64,000 nt of DNA from Pocillopora verrucosa (taxonomy: Eukaryota > Cnidaria > Anthozoa > Scleractinia > Pocilloporidae). This document shows positions 1-13,172 of this stretch, piece by piece (position 1 is the stretch's first letter; every line of letters starts with the position of its first letter). Location of the stretch: NCBI RefSeq assembly GCF_036669915.1, contig NC_089313.1, positions 1,098,585 to 1,162,584 of the forward strand. The letters run 5' to 3'. The position numbers and the translations under genes are program-made. Under the pieces are notes generated by a model. The model had not been told where the DNA came from, did no database searches, and saw nothing but the letters and a program-made list of their open reading frames with translations.

Positions 1-3000
1 GACAAAAGGCTTTGATGAGGCTAGAGACGTACAGTCAGTTTTGGCAATCGAAAATTCTGGAGAATCATTGTTTTTATTGCAGATAAAGGTTGTAGGAGGA
101 TTTCTAAAGTCCTGGGGCTTTTAAAGTTTGTTATCAAATCACCTAGGGTCTTGGATAACAATGTCGAGAAATCCAAGCAACAAGGCTGACATCTTGTTCC
201 GTTAAACCGCCAATTCGACAGCTCAGTTTTCTTTCGACAAAGGCAAAAGCTATTTTTTTTAACGGGTATTTAATCGTGTTCTCTGGGACGAACCAAAAAG
301 AGAGTTAAAAATGTTATCTCTATTTGGGATTTGTTGAAAAATAGCAACAACTGTCCTTAGCTTTAAGAGATAATCTTCAAATAAGATAAATCTAAGAAGC
401 GACATCAGCTGCTAATGGTATATTACCATCAGTGGGGCAATTCAGTACAAAACAGAAAGGCTATTCCCCCTTTTCTTTTCTACTTTTTAGCTGTTCTCAA
501 GGTGTAAAAATTTGCCATTCTCTCATGAGAAATAAATGAGAACAGCGTTGTTAAGAACGAGCAAGAGTTGCATGTGAAAAAAAACGTTCCTGCAAACTTG
601 TCTCTTTGCATAAGCTGCTGTTCGAGTCTTAGACATAAAGCTCATTTGGTTGTATTGCAGCAAAACTACTTGCGACTGTATTAGGTGTTTACGATCAAAC
701 TTAACCTCTTAAAGGTCGGAAAACACAATAAACCTTTCCCTATTGTTTCATCGCTTTTTTTAGCGTTAGAATATTCTTAAATGAACTTGAAGACACAAAC
801 AATATCCGATTTGTCTCGACATCAAATGATTTCTTTACATTATTTTTAAAACCGGGCAACTCTCTGAGGTGTAAAAACACTGGAGTTTTGTTTGTCTTCC
901 TTGTTAAATCCCTCTAGTAACGGTTCAAGGTATTATTTATGACAAGACAATACCTATTGAACGTTTAACAGCTTAACTAAAAGCTATTGCGGCGTTTTTG
1001 TGATGTCGACAAAACACAACGAAAACTGAAAAGGCGTGTTTGTGGTCAAAGCATGTTGCCAAGGGTAACCTCCCTTTGTTAAACCTCAAGTTGATTTTAT
1101 ATTAACAAAACCAACAATTGTTCTTTTTAATTCCTTTAGCTGTCTTTGTTCCTGGCGGCAATATTTTACAATAATACTGTCTGAGGAAAATGTTATCAAA
1201 ATAGCTCAGAACGCTCAAAGTTATTCCGTTGGCTGAAATCAAAAGTTAGTACACTTTAACGTAGATTTAAAAATAATTTACACTTGAGCTGTACCGTTTG
1301 GTTCCTCGATGCCAAGTTATAGAGAAAGCTTTTTCTACAGGTTATTTTTGTAGATGCGTGGGTTTGTCAAAATGATTTGAGAGCTTTTATGACTGCCTCC
1401 AGATTCTTTTATCTCAGCTTTCACTCAGTCAGACACCTGTAAGTGAATAGATTGAATGATATAACAACTTCACTTTCATGTATTTCTGTTTTGGCGATGA
1501 AAAGTGAACTAAAGATTTCCAGTTGCATAGTTTCGTGGTTTATTATTGTCCAAAACAGAAGACGCATTTGTTTAAGTAAGGTTAAGAATAGTTGGCGGCT
1601 AGTGAGGAACATGAAAACTGGCTTCGCCTGCGGGAAAGATGTACTGAACATTTTTTGCCAGACGCAATACTATGTCAGAGCTCTTCCAATTTTGTGCGGG
1701 ATATGTATGATTTTGCTTAAAAGAATATGCCTAGGTCGAAGATCTTTTGAACTCTAGTTTCATTTACGATCAATTTATCCTATACAATTTCTTTTCCTGT
1801 CAATATCACTTTGTAGATAAAATGTAAAACATTGTTAGAGGTCAGGATGAAATTTCAGAGCTGGAGGTATTTTGCTAGGTAATTCATACCGTAATTTAGT
1901 CTCGGGCAAAATCTGCTGGGCTTGACATTTGCTTGTAATTTTTGAATCAGCTCTTTTGAAACCGTAAAACTTGGAGCAGAAATAGGGTTTTAAATAGATT
2001 ATAATTCCCAGCGTTCGGACTTTTTTGCCGAGCCTAAAACGAAGAAAGCTTGAAATTACATCGTTAAGGGTTTTTTTTTAGTGAGGGTGATGTCGCTTAA
2101 AACTTTTAAGCATAAAAGGAAGTATTAATAACGTCCCTTGAGAGCTTTTTATTAGAGAACACTTAAACTTATTCGAGACAACCAAACAAACCGCCTCGCT
2201 TTAAGAACTTTTTAATATTTACCCTGTTCTTTTGCAATTAAAGGGAGAAAGAGTGTTTACCCGAGCTGTAATTGCCCGTCAACAGTAAAAATGAGTTTTA
2301 ACGCCAACGGAAATTTCATAAATGATTCAGTAAATTCAATATTCGCTAAGAGAGCCGCGCTCGCCTATAACCTTGAGTAATTTGAATTTGCAAGGTGTTC
2401 CTTATACTTAGCTTACAAGTGCACTTTGCCTCTCGATTGAACATTAGTGGGTTTTTGTTGTTAAAATGTGGTCGATGTGACTCAAATGAGACAAAAACCG
2501 GATGTCCACGTAGAAGGTCAAATCTTGCTTCAGGCACTCCTTGTTATTTATTTGCACGCGATTAAAACGAGAGAAAATAGGAAAAGGCAAAAGCCTGTTG
2601 AATTAATTTTGTCATTGGCGAGACAAATTTTCCCAATATTTTCACCTGTCTTCAAACACGGACTAAAACATTTCTGACGGTATAGATTTAATTGAAGTTA
2701 AGTGCATGCTCTCTCACGTACAGCGAGAACTGTCCATTTGCAAAGTAAATGCTATTTATACTCGTAAGAATGGAAGATTCTGCTTGGGGGCAAGCTAAAT
2801 ATGTACATAAATTCGTCGATGCGTTTTTGAAAAATTACAATCAATTAGAACAGAATTATTAAATTTCCTGTTCATTCACGTAGTTAAACCCACACCTTTC
2901 AAATGGTTTTACCTTTTAGAGCTAATTTTTTTTTTTTGAGGAATTTTGTACAAGGGAGTGTGCGAAAACCTCGCTCGACGAGCGCGTTGTTTTTTCGTTG

Positions 3001-4194
3001 GTGCTTTGATTGAGGCGGGACTTAGTCGTCAGCAAACAAAAGCTGGCTACTACATGGCTGTGCTACGGAAATGTAGTCATCTACCTCCCGCTGACTGTGC
3101 TCAACTCAAGTGTTCTGGTTTAAAAAGCCTCGCTTGACACTCGTACATAAAACATGAGCTAACTTTGCCTTTTAAAAGATCGACCGGAGAGTGTTTTGCA
3201 AAACATTGGGTGGTCTTTTAGAAAGTTCCATGTGTTTGGCCTTTTCTGACGCCCGCCCGCCAGGGTCTTTTTAAAAGGAGTTCCGTCTTGAAGGCTTGTT
3301 TTGGCGTTCTTGTTTTGCAATCACTCGTGCAGGAAAATTCACGAATTTTTATCCGTACGAACTTACGTACCGCATTCCTGTGACTCCTAAGGTGCCCTTG
3401 ATGAAAGCTTTCAAGAGGACTCCGTAATAATGATTCTGTAATAAAAACACGAAAAGACGAACTAAACAAAGGGAATTTTAACATTGCTAAGTTTTTATCA
3501 GTGCACGAAAAAGAGATGCTGAGTTCGTGACTAGCGCCTCATCGCATCTGCGCGAATTCGTTTAAACGTTGCAGGCGATACAATGAAAATTTCGTTGCTT
3601 CTCGAGCGAGTTTTTTTTTTTAACTAGAGAAGCACTTTGATTTGGCAGAAATTTTTTAGAGTTGTGTAAAACAGTTATACTGAAACACGGGACATTGATA
3701 AACACATGACTTACACCTGTTGACTAACAGTCTTTATTTCGTCTGAATTCAACTCACAAGTTTTTAGAACAAACAGTATGTTGCATAATAATTTCATTTT
3801 TATTATTATTATTATCTATGTCTCAGAAAAGTGATTAAATTCCTCTTTCTAACACTGTAACTATCTCGGTATGTTTTATGCTTAGTGTTTGGCATGGGAT
3901 GTTAACTTTATATGTACCTCAGCATCTGAGGTCGGTCGGTTGAATTAGCTCACACTTAAATTATAAAATAGCTTTGTAAAACATTCACAATTTCATACAC
4001 AAGTTCCTCAAGGGAACAATCTCTTATGTTACATTTTTTTTCGTCTCTCAAATCGCTTTATATTACAACATATTTCAACTGATAACTCGTGATAAAATTT
4101 CATGTATATTTGGCCTTTTTCCTTGCAGCCTGTGTGTGTTTCTAGTTGAGTAGATAACATGGTTGTTGCTGAATGCCCCAAGGCAATAAACTGT
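1..4194. other. Gene-poor intergenic DNA downstream of lhx1/5
   Basis: I see no supported gene here. The open frames are short, lack recognisable domains and often start at TTG. The DNA is AT-rich with homopolymer runs and a short (ATT)n tract near 3800. It may hold distal 3' untranslated or regulatory sequence of the LIM-homeobox gene, but nothing in the sequence proves that. Confidence 0.5.
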
Positions 4195-4200
4195 TTTATT
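4195..4200 (-). terminator. Candidate poly(A) signal AATAAA for lhx1/5
   Basis: The plus strand reads tttatt, which is AATAAA on the minus strand, about 305 bases beyond the lhx1/5 stop codon. The spacing suits a 3' UTR. The hexamer is common in AT-rich DNA, so this is only a candidate. Confidence 0.35.
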
Positions 4201-4505
4201 TACTTAATCTTTCCTAATGGCTTGGCGAACTCTCGAGCGGCATTTTTAATTGATGAAACGATAACTGGGTGTTTTGCTCGGTCTGGTTTGCCAGATTGAA
4301 TAAAAATAGTACGCCACTTAGACTAGAGGTGGTTTGTTCCTTTTTGTTTTCAGCAGATTACACGGATTCCCGGTAACTCGAAGCAGACTATCAAAGAGAA
4401 AGCAAGCTTTGTTCCTATGCATTAAATAACTCTTTCTTTTTCTCTCTATACAATACATTGGCAGCTTTACAATTCGGGAATGAATCCTTTGAATCACTGA
4501 TGCTT

Positions 4506-7500
4506 TCACCAAACCTCGGCTGTAGAAGGTATTGTGTTTTGTTGCCTTGTGGCAGAAGTGTCGTAAAGTCCACCATTCTGGCTCTGACCTACACCACAAT
4601 GGTTCATTTGTATTCCCGTGCTGTTATCCAGACTGACAGAATTAACCGGAATCATTCCTTGGTTGTTAAATCCAGGATTCTGAATCATTTGAGAATTATC
4701 CATTGTCGTGGGAACTTCACTCGCTAACCCAGCATCACCCTTCATGTAAAACTCATCAAAGGCCGTCGCCGGAAAGTGTGCACTTTGAGAAGCTAAACGT
4801 GGGAAAGAAATAAATAAAACGTGAGAAAAGTCAAACAAATAAGCTTATCCTGTGATAAAACCAAACCTTAAATTCGCATTAAAAACGCCTTATCTGTAGA
4901 ATGAAACACGGAATACCTCACAAAGTTCTCTTAATCTACATTTCTGTTGAATTATATTTAAAAACAAACTCATTGTGGTTTTGAAGAGATAGCACGAGCC
5001 AAACCAAAGTGGGCTTAAACTCAGGATTCCTTTTCCATTAAATGAGAAAAGAAGGCGGCATTTTATCGGATGTGCTTTAATATTGTGCCTCTTCAACCGC
5101 CTTAAAAGCCACTTAACGTGTACAAAGATATTTTTTCCAAAAAAAGCGAACCTTACAACACTCCAAAATATGCAGATATGAATGTATATTTTGACGTATT
5201 TGTCAAATATTAAAACAATATAGAAAGCAGAACTTTCCCAATTTTAATGCGAGCTTTTATATTGAGACGTAACGATATTTGACGGAGAATATTCCACTGA
5301 TATCGGTTCTCGGGATTATTGTGGAAAAGAAAAACTGAACGAAACATCACAGGAAAATTATAGCATATACGTAAAATGAATTCATACTTAAGTCGCTTTG
5401 GTGGTAAAAAGTCAAATGTCGATATTCATCGGTGAATTATAAAGTCCTTCCTTAATTTCCTTTGGTTTTCATCCATAAAAATTTCCTTTTTTATCCGATA
5501 GGTATTCCAAAATTCTGTCTTCTCCAACACCGACATTACTTTTTGTCTTGGATAATTTATACTCACGAATCTATCGAGTAATATTCAGCTCAGTCCAGAC
5601 AGTCGGATTTCAGTTTTGTGATCGTTGTTGAAATTTAATGGTCTGACCTCCACTTGAGTCGAATTATTAACAAAACAAGCGCTACCTCGCTGCCATAGAA
5701 AAGATTCGTTAAAGTATGGTTTGAAAAATCTGTTCTCGCTCCCGCAGAAAAACGAATTAAAATTGTCCCCTAGAGATTTCGTTTGATTGGAAAGATGGGG
5801 CTTTTTGATGGGAATATCTTTTGACTTCCAAAAGCTTAATGCCAAACCATCTGAATTATTAAAGAATGGAAGGTTTTAACAGTGGGGAGTTTGTTTTACA
5901 AGTAACCCGAAATCTTTAGAAAATCATCGTACAGCGCAAATTTTCGCGAATTGTGAAAGGCCCAATTCATATGAAACACCATACGAAGGCTTGTGAAATC
6001 TTGTAATGCCTCAACTGAGTTAGTACATACAAAATCAGTTTTAGAAAGAAGGGATGCACAATTTTTTTTTCAGTAGATCCCTTATCACTAAACAAAACTT
6101 GAGATAAATAACATTTCCATTTCGCCATTTCCTGCCAACTTGCGTTGGATGTGAGGCTTTCCATGTTGCATGTTGAACGCTATTTTTAGCTGAGCGCATT
6201 TTGTGTCAAAGCTTCGTTGTTTCTGCACGAAATTTGTTGCTGCAGCTGTCGGTTCTCATAAATGTGCTAAAAATGTAAGACAGGCAAAATGGTTGAATAA
6301 TGCCTTTTAAAACAATGGGAGGTTGATATGCTGGTTTCGAGTTATTCAAATTCGTGATTTTTAGTATCTTTTGATCACTTGCCAAAATTTGAGGAAACAT
6401 TTTTTAGTTTCAGTTGTACGACGCTCGGTTAATGGTTTGCCCCTGAGTCATCTGCAACAATGACTAAGCAATCAGGAAGCTTTCTTGGGGACACGATCTT
6501 GGAGCGCTGATTAAAACGTTCTTGAGAAATTTCTCCATCGCTAAGGGCAACTGAGCAAGTTTTTTCACATCAGTTCACAAGGGTAAATTGTCATGTGATC
6601 TTTAGTTGGTTATCAGGTTGAAGAGGTTTCGAGTGCTTTCTAAATACAAACTCGAGAGCGCTATCCATTTAAATTTCAGCGATATTTTCCGCCACGTCGC
6701 CTGTCAGGTGAAAGCGTACCGTGTCCAAAACACGATCAAACGTGCAGTGCAATATAGGAACCGCAAGATTATTTTTCTTTCCTGAAAGAAAACTGCAACA
6801 CGGAAGAAGAGTAAACATAGTTAGTTCCAAGCCTACCTGCGTAATTTATATGTGATGTGGTGATTGACTGTTCGTTGTTTGGGGCAGGTTCGTTTCCAAG
6901 GTTTTCACCTCTAGATCTTCTTGATCGCCGGCCTGATCGTACAGCGCGCGTCGCGTTTGGTTGCGCGACTCCTTGCTGCTTGAGCCTTCTCTCTTTCGAT
7001 CGTCGATTTTGAAACCAGACTTGAATGACTCGCATGTTTAAACCCGTCTCTTGCGCAAGTTTTTCGCGGATGTTCCGCGATGGTTTCGGAGTTGCGGCAA
7101 AGGTTGCTTTGAGTGCCTCTAGCTGCTTAGCTTTGATAGTTGTTCGCGGACCGCGGCGTTTGGTGCCTAGCGCCACATCTAGGTCTTCGTCTAAACCGTA
7201 ACTTAAATCTTTCTCTTCGGAATCCGAGTCTGTGGATGATACAACACAACGTACACATGCACACAAAAATTAGATCTATTAAGATTAAATAACCGTTTGT
7301 ATATTAATAAACAAACCAATTCCCTTTGCACTCACCGGATTGCTTCGACTGGAAGTGTGATTGGTAGTAGTCCTCTTTACAAACGAATTTACTTTCTCCG
7401 ACGTAATACAATTCATCACCGGTCAAAATTTGCCGGTTACAGCTGGAACAATTGAAACATTTCACGTGAAAGACCAAGTGTTTAGCTCTGCGGACCATGT

Positions 7501-7868
7501 CGTTCGGCGAGATCCCTAGACAACATCCAGCGCATTTTGTCCCGTAGCGCCTAAAGATTTGAAAGTAAGAACAGGGTAGTTAGACCGTTCAATTCACTAT
7601 GATCGAATTAATCGTCTGGCTGCTTACCACAGAGCTCGCGAAAACTAAAGTTCAGCTGCCGGACGTGAAATTTCGACCGATTGTGAGCAACGTACCTGTA
7701 AAAATCATTCTTACAAAACAGCTTTCCTTCACGGGAAAAGCATTTATTTGTGAGTGCACATTTGCAGTCGTAGCAATGGACACACTGTACATGCCAGACA
7801 CGATCCAGAACCTTCAAAAGGAATTTATCCGAGATGGGCAGTTCACATCCCGCGCACTGTTGAACCAT
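4506..7868 (-). CDS. lhx1: LIM-homeodomain transcription factor of the Lhx1/5 (Lim1) class
   Basis: Nuclear DNA-binding regulator; the family pairs two LIM zinc fingers, which bind Ldb/CLIM cofactors, with a homeodomain. I read four coding exons: 7696-7868, 7336-7550, 6837-7229 and 4506-4792, all with GT-AG introns and matching phase, giving 355 aa. LIM1 (about residues 4-55, opening CAGC) and LIM2 (about 63-118, FVCKEDY) keep all zinc ligands. The homeodomain (about 153-212) has [20 protein letters not shown] and the recognition helix [15 protein letters not shown]. The last residues, AEVW, resemble the AAVW end of vertebrate Lhx1/5, which fixes the subclass. An in-frame ATG at 7889 would add 7 aa; I chose 7868 because family members begin MV just before CAGC. 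The protein is shorter than vertebrate Lhx1 (about 400 aa), and the stretch after the homeodomain is unusually Arg/Ser-rich. The last intron is 2 kb; I saw no gene in it. Confidence 0.93.
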
Positions 7869-8271
7869 GTTGCAGATCTGTGCCTTCATCAAGCCAAGAA
7901 GAGTCAGTCGCTGCTTTCGTTTCCTCTTCTTGTCCGGGTGTATGTACGTTTATGTAAAGTGCGGTGCTGTGTGCGTGAAATTTATGCAAGTAACTCTTCT
8001 ACGTGCCCGGTGGGTGGTGCTTTGCACTGTACCAGCTGCTTAACGGGACGGTAAAAAGCGATGGAAGAGGGAGTATTGCGGATTTTCTAAAAACCGACGC
8101 TGAAGTTTATTCCGCGGTCAAAATTTGCATAAAGTTTGGCACACGGAATTGTAAAGTGGACGGATGAAAGCGCGCGGCATAGAACCACTTAGGCCGCCAT
8201 GCTAGATGTCAATTAGCTTGTTGAAAGACAACACATTTACGCGCTCTCCTTTTGATATAATTTGACTCCGC

Positions 8272-8328
8272 CTGTCAAAAGGAATTGACAGTTCAAATTT
8301 GACAGCACTCTGACAAAAGCCAATGACA
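8272..8328. promoter_or_regulatory. Cluster of TGACA(G) motifs upstream of lhx1/5
   Basis: Within 57 bases there are five copies of TGACA or its complement: CTGTCA at 8272, TGACAG at 8286 and 8300, TGACA at 8311 and 8324. TGACAG is the core site of TALE homeodomain proteins (Meis, TGIF). The cluster lies about 400-460 bases upstream of the lhx1/5 start codon. Binding is inferred only from the motif. Confidence 0.35.
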
Positions 8329-11057
8329 TTGAGAGCCTTTGTGGGCGCGAGCCAAACTTTCAACACACCATTGTTTGACTAGGATTATGTAAACTCGAAA
8401 AAATCGCACAATTTGAACATCTTTTGTCTGGCTATTGTTCCCTTTGACTGCTATCATGAGCTCAAAAGCGCCTCCTAGTCTCCGAACGATTCAACCACGA
8501 ACGTATCGTCGCTGAACTGAACAACTCGTGATCGGTGACATTGAAAAGGAAGTCGTGGCATCCTTGAAATACCGCAGTGCGCTTAAATATTGGATTTCAG
8601 ATGTTTCCGACGGCCAAAACATTTTTTACGCCGAATTCGATCAGTATCACGGCTATCAGTAAAGCAGGCGGCTGTAAGACTCCGATCGAAACGGAAAAGC
8701 TTTTGTTGCCGAGATTTACTTTATCTCGTGATAAACCTTATGTTGTTGTCACTAAAACATGTCAAAACACTCCCATTTGCAAGTGTTTATTTACATACGG
8801 ATTTTCAAAACAAAGGCCCTACAGTTAGCGCATGTTAATGAGAATTTTGTATTCTCCTGCACTTAGTGGCATGTTCGAGACAAACGTAGAACATAACGCC
8901 GCAATCACAGTGAAAAGCCGGTGCAAAGAAAATTCACTTTCTTGTGCCATCTGCCTCTAAGAGGCTCTCCAAGCGCGAAAATGGGCAACCACAGATTTTG
9001 ATCATTCGAATTGGCTCCTTACTGTCGGACACAAACCCGCATAACACAGCGATTTACTAACGTGTCGGTTCAGATTTTGGCAAAAGGCATTCTCCGCAAC
9101 AGTTTAATTTCCAAAAGTGAATTATTCAACAAAACCGACAGAAGTTTCTATTTTCGTCGATATTCTGATGACAAAACCTCGATTGTTAATGAAAATTTGT
9201 CTGAAGCTCTTCCTTCGCAAAAAGACGCGAAAAACGCTAAAATTATGTTAACAACCCCCATGTTAATCGTTTTAGTTTAAAGGATTTCTTAATCTGGGAA
9301 ATAGATTTTGCCGATTCAGAATCTTAAATCGTTTTTTAGCGAGAAAACCTTCCTCTAATGATAAAGGCCTTACACTTCTTGGACGCATTTCAAACGAATA
9401 CTTGTGTTTTTGTGTCAGTTTTTAAGCCGTGTTAAACCTCTCTCTGCCAGCTTTGGTTGAACATGCTAATTTGTCAAATCACCTGTTTCAGATCAACACC
9501 TGCTTCTACAACCGCGTTCAACAAAGAACGCAGGCGATGAACTTGTTCAAAGAACATAAGTTCCCCTCAAATTTAAGTTAGTAATTTATTTCTTTAGCTG
9601 CAAAGCAGATTGCCTTTGTCTGACCCCAATAAAGTATTCTTCAAAGTATTCGTGTAGAGACTTATCTCCGAGAAGATCCCGCGCTTCGGTGGAAGCGTTT
9701 CTTTGGCCGCGGGAAAGAACGAGGCTGCAATGCAAGACGGTGAGAGCTCTGCAAGGGGTCTGGCATTGGTAATGAGGCTGGGGCCTTCTCGCAGGTTATG
9801 TAGCGACTCATCGGATTAATGCCTCGATTAGTATTGTATACATTATTTCCAAGAAATTTATAGTCAAGAGGCTCAGTAAATTATTTCTTAAATTATTTAG
9901 CAAATTGCTTTTAATTTAAAGAGAACTTAAGGTAACGATTTGTGGAAGAAGTCAAATACCAAAAATATCTGAATGAACCTTGAGGAAATAAGTATGGAAA
10001 GGGATGAAGTACTTAAAACGGATTGGAGATGAATAGCTCGAAAGAGTCAGTTTTTATGACTCGCCAACTTTATTTTGCACACCTTGCGTGCCTATGTAAG
10101 TTTCTCACAGCCTTCACGGCATGTAAAGGCCAGACTGATTCAACATTGGAACATGAAGAACTTTCGCATGTTGATGTAAAAAGATTTTGTATTTCCTTCA
10201 TTCCTAGTTAAGCTATTTTACAACAATAAAAATATGGAGAAGTGGAGAGAAAATTTGACAGATTATCCCTGAAAAATTTTTTAAGAAATCGATTGCGTGC
10301 TGAAAAGCTTTACGCCTTAACGTGACGAACCTGGCGCTTGTCAATGTACGGTCACAAATTTAGTTATGGTAAACCTCGTTCGCCCCGCATGAATTCTGGC
10401 GCCTACTGTCACCCTCGAAACGAAGTCACTTCCAGTCGTACAGCGTCATGTACGCGCCATTCACATTTGCCACTCACACGAGGATCTTTCAAGTCGAGAA
10501 AGGCGAATGCCACTGCCCCCTCCCCCCTTCTCTACCCCGGCTTGCTCTGAGGTGTCCACAGAGTCAACGCAAACATCAAACAACCTTTTCTTCGGTGTTT
10601 TCTAACTTTTGCTGTTCTCTGAGCAATTAAAAACTGCATGCAATTCTACAATTTTCATTTTCCTTTATGGCCGGGCAATGCCGGGTCGTGTAAACTGACT
10701 TAATCTAACTTCCAACTCACCCTTAGTTTCCCACATCCATTGAAGAGAAGAACTGCTCTGCTGAAAGTTAAGTTGTTCAAATTCCTTCAGTTCGCTTTTG
10801 ATTTAAGAGTAGTAATGTCAATACACCGTTACACTTTTTCAATCTGCTCCGAAACCAAATAATCAACAACCGAAGATCATTATTTTTGTTTGTTTTGACT
10901 GTTTTGTTTTGCCTTTTTTTTTTGTTATGTCGCTATTTCTCAAAAAAAAAAATGGGAGTCAGCCATGGCCGGGACTTCATGCCAGATTTCCACATGTTTG
11001 GCCTCAGCATTTTTTCTCCTGTGCGGACCCATTGTGATGCGATTTTCGGATCAATGT

Positions 11058-11171
11058 CCGTCAGCAACTGCGCACATACCCCTCCCATAGCTCATCAACG
11101 GTCATTTTAATCTAAGATAGGTTTACCACTACGGTTGGTCTAGGGGAGGGGTAGGCGCGCAGTTGGTCAGA
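11058..11171. repeat. Imperfect inverted repeat, MITE-like
   Basis: The arms at about 11058-11090 and 11139-11171 are near reverse complements around the shared core CAACTGCGC...TACCCCTCCC, with a spacer of roughly 50 bases. This layout suits a small hairpin element. I saw no clear target-site duplication. Confidence 0.45.
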
Positions 11172-13172
11172 TATTAACATAGATCCAGATTTTCATGCTT
11201 TCCTCTCTACAACTAAGCAATGGGTTCACTATCAGGGCGAGGTTTTATCGAGTCGTTTTCGATTGGATTCACGTTAATTTTGTGCAGGGCAGTTACTGCT
11301 CAAACACTTTTGGTCTTGAAATCATTTCAACCCACGTCGATTTCGAGCATCATTTAAAACGAGTTTGCGTTGAAGGTGACCTTTTGCACGCTCGATGACA
11401 AAGGAGCAAGCCACGATGGCGCTGACATTCAAGATTATCTGAACCCATAACCACCTTATCAAGAGCTTCAACCTGAGATTTTATTACAATCGTTTTTTGA
11501 TTGCGATAAAATATGGCGGTTCCGGAATTCATTAGTCTGAGGGCGATAAAGATCCAGTCGGCAGACATTCCATTAGACGGCGATGATTGACGAGATAAAG
11601 CTTTGCTTTGAACTTGGAGTAATAACACTTGACATGATTAGAAGGAATGCGATGTTAAAATGCACTTAAGATCAGTTTTATAAGATGCTCTTGAAAATAT
11701 TAAATGTTTCTCAACCATCTACGGATACAAGATTACTGGCGCGCGACTTAAAGCTGAGTCACGCGTTAAGTTCGGGTGGAAGGGAGGGATCATTCTGCAA
11801 AGCTTTGTACGGGGAGTCGTCGTCCATAGTCCCATACCTGCCAGCGGTTTTAAAAGGCTAGAGGTTAACGTAAAATAAAATATTTTTTGGCCAAGGTGGC
11901 CCATTCTGCCATTTACCCTTTACTGGTCATTTCCTTATAAATTTGAGCCCGTGGTTCCTTTATCAGTCTGGTCAGTTGTGAATGAGAGTCAAGACACTCA
12001 TTCTTTCTGAGCTCTTCCTGGAAAGAAGAGACGCATTGGAAACTAGTTTTGATCCTGATCCCTTTCAGGACAACAGTCAAGCTGACTGAGCACTGTCCAA
12101 GAATGTTTTAATTCTACAACACATCAAAAAGAGGCATTTACTTCATCAAAGAATTCTTGCAAAATCAAAAATCCGTTTATATAAGAAAGTCTCGGTTTTA
12201 GGAGCTACCTGTAAACAAAAGACAAGGTGCATTGCAGTAAAGATGTATCATGCCACATGTTCAGATGACAGAAATTTGTCGGTGTTTCCACAAGGACACT
12301 GAACTGTGACTGGTTCTCCCATTGGAAATCACCACGCCTATAGTAAGGTAGAAGATAGGTTTTTCAGGTTGACTTTGGGACGATGGTAGGAATAAGCCTC
12401 TGGTAGCGAAACATCACACTCTGAATAAGCATTATGGCACAATTTTTAAGGACGGAGCCTTTTGTGGAGAAAGTCAAAGAGTGGCTGAAGCCTCAAATAT
12501 GTTTTTTTCTGCTCATTTCGCTCATACGGTGCCTAATCAGAAGACAAATACTGATTGCGACCTCAGACGTTTTCTCTTAAAATCTGCAGATTCTAGTCTG
12601 TGCCAAACTCTTGGTATTTGGAGGAGGTCTAGGAAGGAGTGTCGAGAGGGGCAAGGAGGCGAGTGTAACCTCCTTACAAGGGTCCTCTTTCTTAGTAAAT
12701 CCCTCTCCTTATTCCCCTCTGTTTTTTTTTCTCGCGCTCGCTCCCGGACTAAAACATCTACAGGTGTAAACAATCTTTAGAATGTCTCCATCAGCAATGT
12801 AGTGTATTCATGTTGGACTTATGACACAGTTTGGAATAAAGGCAGCTTCGGTAACTCAGATGGTTCAAAAGGAAAAATTTTCGCCGTCATTCAACCGGAC
12901 CTGAGCAAACTGAAGTCAAAGAAACACTCTTGCACTGAGGAGAACGATACTTTGTATGTAGTCTTCACCACATTGACTCTTCACTGATTCGTAATGACTC
13001 AAAGAGGAGTTGTAGGTTTTAAGAATTGCTTTCCAAGAGTTATGTAATCGCTACCAAAAGGGGGCTGCAAATCGTCAGTAGTTGAATCTCTACGAGATAA
13101 AATGTTCTTAGTTTTGCAACTTTAACTACGGGACTGTGTCCAAAGAAGAAAATGCAAGTTCTGTCAGAAGCC

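Larger units (their letters stand above)
7893..13172. other. Upstream region of lhx1/5, no gene recognised
   Basis: This 5.3-kb gap between lhx1/5 and fbxw8 contains only short open frames without domains or credible exon structure. It holds a TGACAG cluster near 8.3 kb, an inverted repeat near 11.1 kb and simple A or T runs. A developmental regulator with a large flank often has enhancers there, but I cannot point to them from sequence alone. Confidence 0.5.

Noticed and set aside
1421-1757. Overlapping open frames on both strands in the left flank
   Set aside because: Low-complexity hydrophobic or basic translation with no family resemblance and no exon neighbours.
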